From: a virus
Virus record (IMG/VR): IMGVR_UViG_3300042371_000814
Coordinates: 1 to 38,987 of that record
Strand: one strand, 5' to 3'
DNA length: 38,987 nt
The notes under the pieces are model-generated. The model saw only the letters and a program-made list of their open reading frames with translations, did no database searches and was not told the DNA's origin. A program made the translations under genes and the position numbers. The number at the start of each line of letters is the position of its first letter. Within the stretch, counting starts at the first letter, position 1. Below, piece after piece: positions 12,088-19,318 of this stretch.

Positions 12088-13758
12088 ATGACCGGAAAAA
12101 ATCCCGAACTCGCCGACAAGGTTTTGCAGCGCCATGCGGAACTAGTGCATCAGCGGGCCACATGGGAATCTCTCTGGGAGGACATCGCGAAGTATGTGAT
12201 GCCCCGCAAGGCGACGATGTTCACGCAGACGACCTCGCCCACCACCGAAGACGAGGCGCAACTTTTCGACGCCACCGCCGTGCGGGCAAACATGATCTTG
12301 GCCAATGGTCAACTCAGTTGGATGACGCCGCTCGAAAGCCGGTGGTTTTCGCTGGAGCCACCGAAGGCGATGGAGAGCGAGGACGAGATCGAGCAGTGGT
12401 TTAAACGCTGCACCGAGGTGATGCAGGCCGAACTCAGCCGGTCCAACTTCTACACCGAGATTCACGAACTCTATCTGGACCGTGGCGCATTCGGCACGGC
12501 GGCGATCTTGGTTGAAGGCGGGAAGAACAATTCGCTCAACTTTACGAAGCTCGATCTGGGATCGTTCGCGATCTCCGAGGATGACGAGGGCTATGTCGAT
12601 ACTCTCTCTCGCGAGTATGAGATGACGGCACGGCAGGCCGCACTCAAGTTCGGCGTGGAGAACCTCACCGACTCGATGCAGAAGGAACTGGAGAAACCCA
12701 ACTCCAACCGCAAGTTTTCCTGTGTCCATCTCATCGCTCCTCGCGGCCCGGGTGAGATCGAGCAAGGCAAGCGGGACGGAGCCAACAAACCTTACGCCTC
12801 GGTCTATGTGGACAAGGCATCGAAGCATGTTTTTTTGTCCAGCGGCTTCGATGAGCAACCATTCTTCGTCACCCGCTATCTCAAGTGGAAGAACTCCGAG
12901 TGCTACGGCTACTCGCCATCGTGGACCGCACTGCCGGAATGCAAGCAACTCAACTTTCTGGAAAAGCAACTCGACTCGCTCGCCGAGATTCATGCGTTCC
13001 CTCGCATCTTGATCCCTGCTGGGTTTGATGGCGACATCGACCTCCGCGCCGGGGGCGTGACCTATTTCGATCCGAACAACCCCAACGCCACGCCACGGGA
13101 ATGGGGAACCAATGGGCGCTACGACATCGGCGTCGAGCGGGCCGAGCAGAAACGCAAGGCGATCAACGAGGCGTTCCATGTGGATTTGTTCCAAATGTTC
13201 GCGCAGTTGCAAAAACAGATGACCGCCCGCGAAGTCGCCGAGCGAGCGAGCGAGAAGTTGATCCAGTTTTCCCCGACATTTGCGCGTCTCACCACGGAGC
13301 TTTTCAATCCGCTCCTGCGCCGGGTCTTTGCGATCCTCGCCCGCGCTGGGAAGTTTCCTCCCCCGCCCCAACAACTCACGATGGTCGGTTACATCCCCGA
13401 ACCGGATGTTGCCTACAACTCGCGAATCGCCCTCGCGATCAAGTCTCTCGAAAACGCCGCATTCATTCGCACCAGCGAAATGCTTCTGCCCTATGTGCAG
13501 ATCAAGCCCGACATGCTCGACAATTTTGATTTTGACGAGATCACCCGCGACATGGCCCGCAACGACGGTCTCCCCGCCCGCTGGCTGATGGAAGAGGAAA
13601 TGGTCGCGCAGCAACGAGCCGCCCGCGCCCAAGCTCAACAGCAAGCCATGCAGGCGCAGCAGATGGAGCAGGCCGCGAGCGCCCTCGGCAAGGCGGGCAG
13701 CGTGAAGCAGGACTCCGCACTCGCCGGGATGCTCCCCGGCATGATGGGACAAGCGTGA
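12088..13758 (+). CDS. Portal (head-tail connector) protein, T7 gp8-like, 556 aa
   Basis: Forms the ring at the unique capsid vertex through which DNA enters and leaves. Length and sequence fit podovirus head-tail connectors (T7 gp8 is about 536 aa): the start L-A-D-K-V-L-Q-R-H-A-E-L-V-H-Q-R-A-T-W-E-S-L-W-E-D-I-A-K-Y, then L-F-D-A-T-A-V-R-A, later N-E-A-F-H-V-D-L-F-Q-M and M-T-A-R-E-V-A-E-R-A-S-E-K. The end is a Gln/Ala-rich helix and flexible Gly/Met tail, probably the barrel. It is followed by a Bbp19-like gene overlapping the stop (TGATG). Confidence 0.9.
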   Translation: MTGKNPELADKVLQRHAELVHQRATWESLWEDIAKYVMPRKATMFTQTTSPTTEDEAQLFDATAVRANMILANGQLSWMTPLESRWFSLEPPKAMESEDEIEQWFKRCTEVMQAELSRSNFYTEIHELYLDRGAFGTAAILVEGGKNNSLNFTKLDLGSFAISEDDEGYVDTLSREYEMTARQAALKFGVENLTDSMQKELEKPNSNRKFSCVHLIAPRGPGEIEQGKRDGANKPYASVYVDKASKHVFLSSGFDEQPFFVTRYLKWKNSECYGYSPSWTALPECKQLNFLEKQLDSLAEIHAFPRILIPAGFDGDIDLRAGGVTYFDPNNPNATPREWGTNGRYDIGVERAEQKRKAINEAFHVDLFQMFAQLQKQMTAREVAERASEKLIQFSPTFARLTTELFNPLLRRVFAILARAGKFPPPPQQLTMVGYIPEPDVAYNSRIALAIKSLENAAFIRTSEMLLPYVQIKPDMLDNFDFDEITRDMARNDGLPARWLMEEEMVAQQRAARAQAQQQAMQAQQMEQAASALGKAGSVKQDSALAGMLPGMMGQA

Positions 13759-14051
13759 TGGCCTCGGAAGACAAAGCCGCCGCCCTTCGGCGCGAGCGTG
13801 AGCGCCAGAAGACGACCAACGCCTACCATCGTGTTTTCAGCACCAAGGAAGGCCAAGCGGTCATCGCCGACCTCAAGGCGCAGTTCGCGACCGAAAGCCA
13901 AGTCTTCCTGCCTGGTTACGATTTCAACCCTGTGGTTGCGGCCCTCCGCGATGGCCAGCGCGGTGTGATCCTTCACATCGAAAGCGTCCTCCGCAGGCCG
14001 GTCATCGCGGACGGCGACATCGAGACTCCCAAACGAAAGGTCAAAAAATGA
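13758..14051 (+). CDS. Bbp19-like conserved head-module protein, 97 aa
   Basis: The pattern A-Y-H-R-V-F-S-T-K-E-G-Q-A-V-I-A-D-L-K-A-Q-F, then A-A-L-R-D-G-Q-R-G-V-I-L-H-I-E is that of the small Bbp19 family found between portal and scaffold genes in BPP-1-like podoviruses. Its exact role is unknown. The ATG at 13758 (within TGATG) is preferred over a GTG three bases earlier. It overlaps the next small gene by ATGA. Confidence 0.75.
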   Translation: MASEDKAAALRRERERQKTTNAYHRVFSTKEGQAVIADLKAQFATESQVFLPGYDFNPVVAALRDGQRGVILHIESVLRRPVIADGDIETPKRKVKK

Positions 14052-14224
14052 GCAAGAAAACCGAACCCAAAAAAGACATCCCGCCCGCACCCGAAATGGA
14101 GCAGATGCTCGGCGACAAGACCCCTGCCTATGTCGAATGGATGCGCGACTACCACCCGCAGGAGTTCGCGATCCGCTACGCCGGTCGCCGCACCCATCTC
14201 GGTTACCACCCGCATCAAAACTGA
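14048..14224 (+). CDS. Small head-module protein, 58 aa
   Basis: A Lys/Pro-rich start (K-K-T-E-P-K-K-D-I-P-P-A-P) and a conserved-looking end (Y-V-E-W-M-R-D-Y-H-P-Q-E-F-A-I-R-Y-A-G-R-R-T-H). Coupled to the Bbp19-like gene by ATGA and followed immediately by a motif copy. Function unknown. Confidence 0.6.
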   Translation: MSKKTEPKKDIPPAPEMEQMLGDKTPAYVEWMRDYHPQEFAIRYAGRRTHLGYHPHQN

Positions 14225-14230
14225 CGCGCA

Positions 14231-14246
14231 GTTTTGACTGATACCA
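14231..14246 (+). promoter_or_regulatory. Start-associated motif GTTTTGACTGATACCA before the scaffold gene
   Basis: An exact consensus copy, 3 bases before ATG 14250 and 6 bases after the previous stop, filling practically all of the gap between two genes. Confidence 0.7.
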
Positions 14247-14249
14247 TTT

Positions 14250-15125
14250 ATGGAAGACACCATCGACACCTCCTCCGAGCAGAGTCTGCTCGACACAGGA
14301 GCCGACAGCACCAACACCGCAGCGCCCTCCGCTTCGGAGACGACCACCACCACGCAACCCTCCACTCCCTCGACCGGCTGGGTCAACCCGGACGGCACCT
14401 TTGGAGAAGGATGGACGAACAACCTCCCCGAGGATTCCGCCGCCTACAAGGACACGCTCGCGAAATACAAAAGCGTTCCCGATATGGCGAAGGCGCTCGC
14501 GAACGCCAATCAACTCATCGGAAAAAAACTCGGCGTCCCCAACGAAAAATCCTCGCCCGAGGAGGTCGCCGCCTTCCGCCGCGCCATGGGAGTTCCCGAG
14601 TCGCTGGAGGAATACAAGTTTGCTCCAGACGCCCTCCCGGAGGGCATGACATGGAGCGACGACATGGCGAAGCCCTATGCCGAGATCGCTCACAAGCACG
14701 GCATCCCGCCAGCGGCGATGAAGGAACTCGTCAACCAGCATGCACGAACCGAGATGTTCAAGTTGGAGGCGATCCAAGCGACCTACGAGAAGCAGCGCAC
14801 CGAGGCCGTGCAGACTCTTCAAAAGGAGTGGGGAAATGATTTCGGAAAAAACATCGGACTCGCCAAGCAGGCCGCGAAGATCGCCGGGGTCGATGCAAAC
14901 TCGCATGGATTTTCCGATCCCGAGGTCGTGCGTGGATTCGTTCGCATGGCGCAAATGATGAGTGAGGACAAGGTTGGTCGCTCGATGGGTGGCACGGAAT
15001 TTATGACCGGCGCGGCCCGCGCCAAGGACATCATGTCGAACCCCGACAACACTTGGCACAAACGCTACATGGATGGCGACCGCGAAGCCGCCGCACTCGT
15101 CACCTCCCTGCTCAAGCAGGGATGA
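14250..15125 (+). CDS. Capsid scaffolding protein, 291 aa
   Basis: Directs procapsid assembly and leaves the mature head. It lies just before the major capsid gene, as expected. The N-terminus (about 1-55) is Ser/Thr/Asp-rich and disordered, then G-W-V-N-P-D-G-T-F, a conserved L-A-K-Y-K-S-V-P-D-M-A-K-A-L-A-N-A-N-Q-L-I-G-K-K, and a long helical middle and end (Y-E-K-Q-R-T-E-A-V-Q-T-L-Q-K-E-W-G) that would dimerise. The C-terminal helix (D-G-D-R-E-A-A-A-L-V-T-S-L-L-K-Q-G) is the probable coat-binding tail. A tRNA gene begins 6 bases after its stop. Confidence 0.82.
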   Translation: MEDTIDTSSEQSLLDTGADSTNTAAPSASETTTTTQPSTPSTGWVNPDGTFGEGWTNNLPEDSAAYKDTLAKYKSVPDMAKALANANQLIGKKLGVPNEKSSPEEVAAFRRAMGVPESLEEYKFAPDALPEGMTWSDDMAKPYAEIAHKHGIPPAAMKELVNQHARTEMFKLEAIQATYEKQRTEAVQTLQKEWGNDFGKNIGLAKQAAKIAGVDANSHGFSDPEVVRGFVRMAQMMSEDKVGRSMGGTEFMTGAARAKDIMSNPDNTWHKRYMDGDREAAALVTSLLKQG

Positions 15126-15130
15126 AAAAC

Positions 15131-15201
15131 TGCGGGGTAGTGAAGAGGCATCACACCAGTTTCATAATCTGGAATCCCGAGTTCGATTCTCGGCCCCGCT
15201 A
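15131..15201 (+). tRNA. tRNA-Met (anticodon CAU) inside the head operon
   Basis: A full cloverleaf is visible: D arm GTGA/TCAC with a loop holding GG; anticodon arm CCAGT-TTCATAA-TCTGG (anticodon CAT at 15163-15165); 4-base variable loop; T arm CCGAG-TTCGATT-CTCGG; acceptor GCGGGG/CCCCGC with A as discriminator. CCA is not encoded. Oddities: the 1:72 position is a U-U mismatch and the last pair of the anticodon stem is T-T. The D stem (Y11:R24) and lack of three G-C pairs in the anticodon stem point to an elongator, but the open 1:72 pair is an initiator trait. An Ile tRNA with modified C34 is another possibility. Confidence 0.85.
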
Positions 15202-15202
15202 A

Positions 15203-15217
15203 TTTTTGACTGATACC
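15203..15217 (+). promoter_or_regulatory. Start-associated motif (TTTTTGACTGATACC) right after the tRNA
   Basis: Begins 1 base after the tRNA discriminator. Unlike other copies it is not followed by a start codon; it forms the left border of the structured region whose right border is the copy at 15343-15358. Confidence 0.6.
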
Positions 15218-15342
15218 TCGGAGTGTGCTACACACTTCTTCGTCAGAGCAGACACCTCCTCGTTGAGCCTGCTCCCTAATACCCGCCGCCGCTGACCCCA
15301 ATTGGGACACTCGGAAAAGCGAAGGGAGCAGAAAAACCATCA
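15218..15342 (+). ncRNA. Structured leader between tRNA-Met and the capsid gene
   Basis: There is no gene here. Pairing seen: AGTGTG-CTA-CACACT (15222-15236), and a 9-bp perfect long-range stem CTGCTCCCT (15269-15277) with AGGGAGCAG (15323-15331) closing a 45-base loop with the palindrome CCCAATTGGG. A further hairpin, ATCAGT-TTCG-ACTGAT (15339-15354), is built into the right motif copy. No T-tract follows, so it is not a terminator. It could stabilise or control capsid mRNA, or be a separate small RNA. Confidence 0.45.
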
Positions 15343-15358
15343 GTTTCGACTGATACCA
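15343..15358 (+). promoter_or_regulatory. Start-associated motif variant GTTTCGACTGATACCA before the capsid gene
   Basis: One difference from the consensus (C for T), shared with the copy at 33734-33749. Here the left half pairs with upstream bases to make a TTCG-capped hairpin. A strong AAGGAG at 15373-15378 follows, 6 bases before ATG 15385; this is the clearest Shine-Dalgarno site in the window. Confidence 0.7.
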
Positions 15359-15384
15359 ACTCAACCCAATTCAAGGAGAAAAAA

Positions 15385-16305
15385 ATGCCCAATCTAAACG
15401 GAGTTCTGACGAACATCCCCGACCACTTCACCACCCAGTTCGATAGCAACTGGAAACACCTCGTTCAGCAAAAGAACAGCAAGCTGAAAGAATATGTGAC
15501 CCTCGATTCGATTGAAGGAAAAGAGAAGTCCTACAACCAACTCGACGCAACCTCCATGACTGAGATCACGGATCGCTCACGCGAAACACGGATCACCGAT
15601 CAAGCGATGGCCAAGCGTTGGATTCGCCCGCTGAAATACGACTGCGCCAAACTCGTTGACGAGTTCGACGAGCAGTTCCTCGGCGAAGTCGTGTTGCCCA
15701 CCAGCCCGATCATCCAATCCCACGCCGCAGCCTACGCCCGCACCTGCGACAAGATCATCATCGACGCTCTCGGTGGTCCAGCTTCCACTGGCCCGACAGG
15801 CATTGTTCAAACCCAATTGTCCGCAGGCCAGAAGATCGGACCAAACCATGTGGAGACCGGAACTCCCGGAGCCAACACCGGCCTCACCATCGCCAAACTC
15901 CGCGCAGCGAAGTTCCTCTTCGACTCCAACGAGGTGGACGAGGAGGAGGAGCGCATCCTTGTTGTCTCAGCCAAGCAACTCCAAGACCTGCTCCGTGACG
16001 ATAAAATCGGAAGCACGGACTACAACACGGTTCGCGCCCTGGTTGATGGAAACATCAACACCTTCATGGGATTCAAATTCCGCCGCAGCCAGCAGTTGCC
16101 ATTCCAAGCAACTACCACAGACATTCGTCTGTGCTACGCCTATGTGAAGAGCGGCATCGTCCTCGCCGAGCGTGGACTCAAGACCATGATGGATGTCCGC
16201 ACCGACCTCTCGCACTCCCTTCAAATCCGTTCCGTGGCCAGTCTCGCTGCCGTGCGTATGGAAGAGAAGAAAGTCGTCGAGATCGCCTGCGACGAAGTCA
16301 TCTAA
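15385..16305 (+). CDS. Major capsid protein, 306 aa
   Basis: Builds the head shell. It follows the scaffold gene and has the strongest ribosome-binding site in the window, as expected for the most abundant protein. The sequence (F-D-S-N-W-K-H-L-V-Q-Q-K-N-S-K-L-K-E-Y-V near the start, D-R-S-R-E-T-R-I-T-D, R-W-I-R-P-L-K-Y-D-C-A, D-K-I-I-I-D-A-L-G-G) fits the HK97-fold capsid group of temperate podoviruses (Bbp17-like). The end V-V-E-I-A-C-D-E-V-I is typical of a final beta strand. No cleaved prohead domain is evident. It is followed directly by a terminator. Confidence 0.85.
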   Translation: MPNLNGVLTNIPDHFTTQFDSNWKHLVQQKNSKLKEYVTLDSIEGKEKSYNQLDATSMTEITDRSRETRITDQAMAKRWIRPLKYDCAKLVDEFDEQFLGEVVLPTSPIIQSHAAAYARTCDKIIIDALGGPASTGPTGIVQTQLSAGQKIGPNHVETGTPGANTGLTIAKLRAAKFLFDSNEVDEEEERILVVSAKQLQDLLRDDKIGSTDYNTVRALVDGNINTFMGFKFRRSQQLPFQATTTDIRLCYAYVKSGIVLAERGLKTMMDVRTDLSHSLQIRSVASLAAVRMEEKKVVEIACDEVI

Positions 16306-16320
16306 GTTCCCGCACCCCGC

Positions 16321-16353
16321 TGGCAGACCGGGAAATGTCTGCCACCCACTTTT
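16321..16353 (+). terminator. Terminator after the capsid gene
   Basis: An 8-bp perfect stem TGGCAGAC (16321-16328) / GTCTGCCA (16337-16344) with an 8-base loop, followed by CCCACTTTTCC. The T-tract is short, so termination may be partial, giving more capsid message than tail message. Confidence 0.65.
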
Positions 16354-16379
16354 CCAATCTGTGATCTGACCGCTGCTCA

Positions 16380-17387
16380 ATGACAGACATCCAAATCTGC
16401 AACCTCGCCCTCGCCCGCCTCGGTGATTCCCGCATCACCGCACTCACGGACGCGACCGCGCAGGCGCAGTATTGCTCTCTGTTCTACACGCAGACGGTCG
16501 AGGAACTCCAAGCCGAGTTCGATTGGCAGTTCTGCCGCAAGCAGGTTTCCCTCACCAGCGGCACGGCCCCGCTCACCGGCTACTTGCTTCAATACACCCT
16601 GCCGACCGATTTTCTGCGGGCGCTTCGTTTTGGCAATGTGGATTCCAACGAGAACTTCGGCGTGTGGGAAATCATCGCCGACAAAATCCACACCAATCTC
16701 TCTTCCCCGGTGGCGCTCGATTACATCGCCGCCGTAACCGATCCAGCGAAATTCCCGGCGTTGTTTGTCGAGCTACTGACAATCAAGCTGGCAGGACTCC
16801 TCGCCATGCCGCTGACCGGCAGCAAAGACCTCTTCGGCCAGATGGCGGAACTTTTTGGCGCGACCATGCAGAAGCCCGGACTTCGCTCGCTTCTCATCAA
16901 CACTCAAGCGCCCAAGGCCACGACCTCGGCGGCGAATTCCGTGACCGAGATTTGTCGGCAAGCCATACTCCGGGTCGGTTCGCTGGAAGCATTCAAACCC
17001 TACGGAGAGCCGATGCTCCTCGCGCAGTCGCTTTACGAGCAGACCCGCGATGAACTCCTTGGAGATTTTGATTGGGCGTTTGCCCGCGCCACCCCGGGAC
17101 TTGTTGCTGATGCCGTTGGACCTTATGTCGGATCGGGGGGCTATACCAAACGCTACCTCCTCCCAAGCTCGATTTTCAAAATCTGGCGCGTCGAAAACAT
17201 CGACTCTTCGGAGAACCTCGGCCAATGGGAAATCGTTGGGCAGTATTTGCATACCAACCTTGGAACACCGGTTCGACTGCTTGTCACTGAGAAAGTCACC
17301 GATGTGACCAAGTTTCCTCCCATTTTCACTCAACTCCTAACCACAACCCTCGCACTCAAATTGTGCAGCATCATTGAATCCAAATGA
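16380..17387 (+). CDS. Tail gatekeeper protein 1: two tandem T7 gp11-like modules, 335 aa
   Basis: T7 gp11 (about 196 aa) forms the ring under the portal that retains DNA and connects to the nozzle. This protein has two copies of that fold. Module 1 (about 1-180) has D-I-Q-I-C-N-L-A-L-A-R-L-G, F-D-W-Q-F-C-R, Y-T-L-P-T-D-F-L-R-A, E-N-F-G-V-W-E-I, I-H-T-N-L and P-A-L-F-V-E-L-L. Module 2 (about 183-335) repeats I-C-R-Q-A-I-L-R-V-G, F-D-W-A-F-A-R, Y-L-L-P-S-S-I-F-K-I, E-N-L-G-Q-W-E-I and H-T-N-L. It ends in I-I-E-S-K within the linker helix of the module and overlaps the next gene by ATGA. Confidence 0.82.
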   Translation: MTDIQICNLALARLGDSRITALTDATAQAQYCSLFYTQTVEELQAEFDWQFCRKQVSLTSGTAPLTGYLLQYTLPTDFLRALRFGNVDSNENFGVWEIIADKIHTNLSSPVALDYIAAVTDPAKFPALFVELLTIKLAGLLAMPLTGSKDLFGQMAELFGATMQKPGLRSLLINTQAPKATTSAANSVTEICRQAILRVGSLEAFKPYGEPMLLAQSLYEQTRDELLGDFDWAFARATPGLVADAVGPYVGSGGYTKRYLLPSSIFKIWRVENIDSSENLGQWEIVGQYLHTNLGTPVRLLVTEKVTDVTKFPPIFTQLLTTTLALKLCSIIESK

Positions 17388-19318
17388 AATACGAATCCCT
17401 GTTTCAAGAACTCCAATTCCTCATGGCGAAACCGGCCCTGCTGGAAAACATCGAATCAGTCGCCAACTATAGCGGAACCCTTACCACAACCGCTTCCGAA
17501 CTCATCCGGCAATCCATCCTGCGGGTTGGCAATGCGGAGACCTACAAGAATCAAGGGCAACCGTTTGTTTTTGCCGCCAAGTTTTACCAACCCACGATCT
17601 TGGAAATCCTTTCCGAATTTGATTGGCGGTTTGCCCGCCAGCAAGTGGGCGGCGTGGCAAAGGATGCCGTCAACCCGGTGACCGGCTACGATTTCCGATA
17701 CCCGACCCCCAGCGGGTCTTTGAAAATCATGCGAATCAACGGCATCGATTCGGCGGAGAACTTCGGCACTTGGGAGGAAGTCGGCCAATTCATCCACACC
17801 AATCTCGTTAGTCCGATTGCCATCGATTACATCGCCCTGCCCACTACAGACACCAACTACCCGGCGATCTTCAAGGAAATGGTCGTCGTCCGAATGGCCT
17901 ACAAATTGTCAATGGCCATGGGGTTGAGCGAGCAAGCTATCGCTGCGACCAAGGAATTTGAAACGCTCGCCGAGCGGTCTGCCTTGAAACGCGAAATCGA
18001 ATCCATCGCCGACTCGATGGCAACCAATACCATCACCACCCGCACACAAGTCAGCAAACAAGCCATCATGCGGTTGGGGTCTTCGGAGACTCTCATTAAG
18101 CAACCGATGGTTTTTGCCAATTCCTTCTATGACCAGACTCTGGAGGAACTGCTTTCCGATGTGCCGTGGGCGTTTGCCAAAAAGCAGTTGAGCATCACGG
18201 CGGATACTACCGCGCCAGCGCAGGGGTATTCGCGCAAATACCTTCTCCCGACAGACTTTTTGCAAGTCATCCGAGCGGAAAACATCGATTCTTCCGAAAA
18301 CTTCGGACAATGGGAGATCGTTGGCGGATACCTTCATAGCGACTTGGGAAGCTCCACCGGCGTTGCCATCGGGGAAAAAGTCAAATTCATTAACCTGCCT
18401 GCCGGAACATTCCTTTCGACAACCGAAACATATATTGTTTCCGCCAACCCCAGCGGCAACACATTTAATGTCGCCACCCTAACCGGCGCACCTATCGGAA
18501 TAACAAATACTTCCATTACAGCAAACACATCAAAAGTTGTGTTGGTTAGTTCTGGAGCTGAATTTACCCTCTCGTCTCTTGTTGGGGGGACATTCACCTA
18601 TGTCGGCGCAGCCGCATCGGCGAACATCAAAATCGATTACACTTGGAAGCAAACGGATGTGACCAAGTTTCCGCCTGCATTTACGGAAGCCCTCATCGCC
18701 CGCCTCGCAGCAAAGATTTCCATGCCGCTCACGCAAAAAGGCGAAATCGCACAGGCGATGGCAACCCTTGCCATAGAAACGATGATGCGCCCAAGCATCC
18801 GCATTCTCATCGAGAAATCCGCCAAGCCTCGCACCACCACCGCCGCCAACTCGGTTTCCGAAATCTGCCGCCAAGCCATCCTTCGCGTGGGCAGCGCCGA
18901 TTCGTTCAAGCCCTTTGGCGAACCCATGGCGCTGGCGACCAGCCTCTACGACCAGACCCGCAACGAAGTGCTGTCGGACTACGATTGGCAGTTCGCCCGG
19001 TCGCAATCCACCATCACCGCCGATGCAGCGGCTCCAGCATTCGGCTACCTCAGACGCTACGCCCTCCCCACCGGCACCCTCAAGGTGCTTCGTGTCAACG
19101 GCGTGGACGAGGACGAGAACTTCGGCAAATGGGAGATCGTTTCCGGTTACATCCACACGAACGAGGTTTCGCCCATCCAAGTCGAGGCCATTTCCATCGT
19201 TTCGGATGTCACCAAGTATCCGCCGGTCTTCATCAATGTGCTGATCGTCACCTTGGCCATGAAGTTGGCGCAACTTCTGGAAATGGGTTCACCGCAAGCG
19301 ATGCCTGCTAAACAATGA
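17384..19318 (+). CDS. Tail gatekeeper protein 2: three tandem gp11-like modules, one with an inserted domain, 644 aa
   Basis: Modules at about residues 34-210, 215-480 and 485-640, each with the signature R-Q-(A/S)-I-(L/M)-R-(V/L)-G, W-(R/A/Q)-F-A, Y...P(T/S)-(D/G)...L, E-N-F-G-x-W-E-(I/E)-V and (F/Y)-(I/L)-H-(T/S). In the second, a domain of about 95 residues (nt 18358-18640, containing F-I-N-L-P-A-G and T-E-T-Y-I-V) sits between the H-S-D-L strand and I-D-Y-T-W. A homologous domain occurs twice in the nozzle protein. The start (S-L-F-Q-E-L-Q-F-L-M-A-K-P-A-L) is the linker helix of a module, so the gene break falls within a repeat unit. Confidence 0.82.
   Translation: MKYESLFQELQFLMAKPALLENIESVANYSGTLTTTASELIRQSILRVGNAETYKNQGQPFVFAAKFYQPTILEILSEFDWRFARQQVGGVAKDAVNPVTGYDFRYPTPSGSLKIMRINGIDSAENFGTWEEVGQFIHTNLVSPIAIDYIALPTTDTNYPAIFKEMVVVRMAYKLSMAMGLSEQAIAATKEFETLAERSALKREIESIADSMATNTITTRTQVSKQAIMRLGSSETLIKQPMVFANSFYDQTLEELLSDVPWAFAKKQLSITADTTAPAQGYSRKYLLPTDFLQVIRAENIDSSENFGQWEIVGGYLHSDLGSSTGVAIGEKVKFINLPAGTFLSTTETYIVSANPSGNTFNVATLTGAPIGITNTSITANTSKVVLVSSGAEFTLSSLVGGTFTYVGAAASANIKIDYTWKQTDVTKFPPAFTEALIARLAAKISMPLTQKGEIAQAMATLAIETMMRPSIRILIEKSAKPRTTTAANSVSEICRQAILRVGSADSFKPFGEPMALATSLYDQTRNEVLSDYDWQFARSQSTITADAAAPAFGYLRRYALPTGTLKVLRVNGVDEDENFGKWEIVSGYIHTNEVSPIQVEAISIVSDVTKYPPVFINVLIVTLAMKLAQLLEMGSPQAMPAKQ

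Noticed and set aside
777-14246. Reading the dispersed motif as an ordinary sigma-70 promoter
   Set aside because: TTGAC fits a -35 box, but no copy has a convincing TATAAT-like box 16-18 bases downstream, and in several cases that position is already within the coding sequence.
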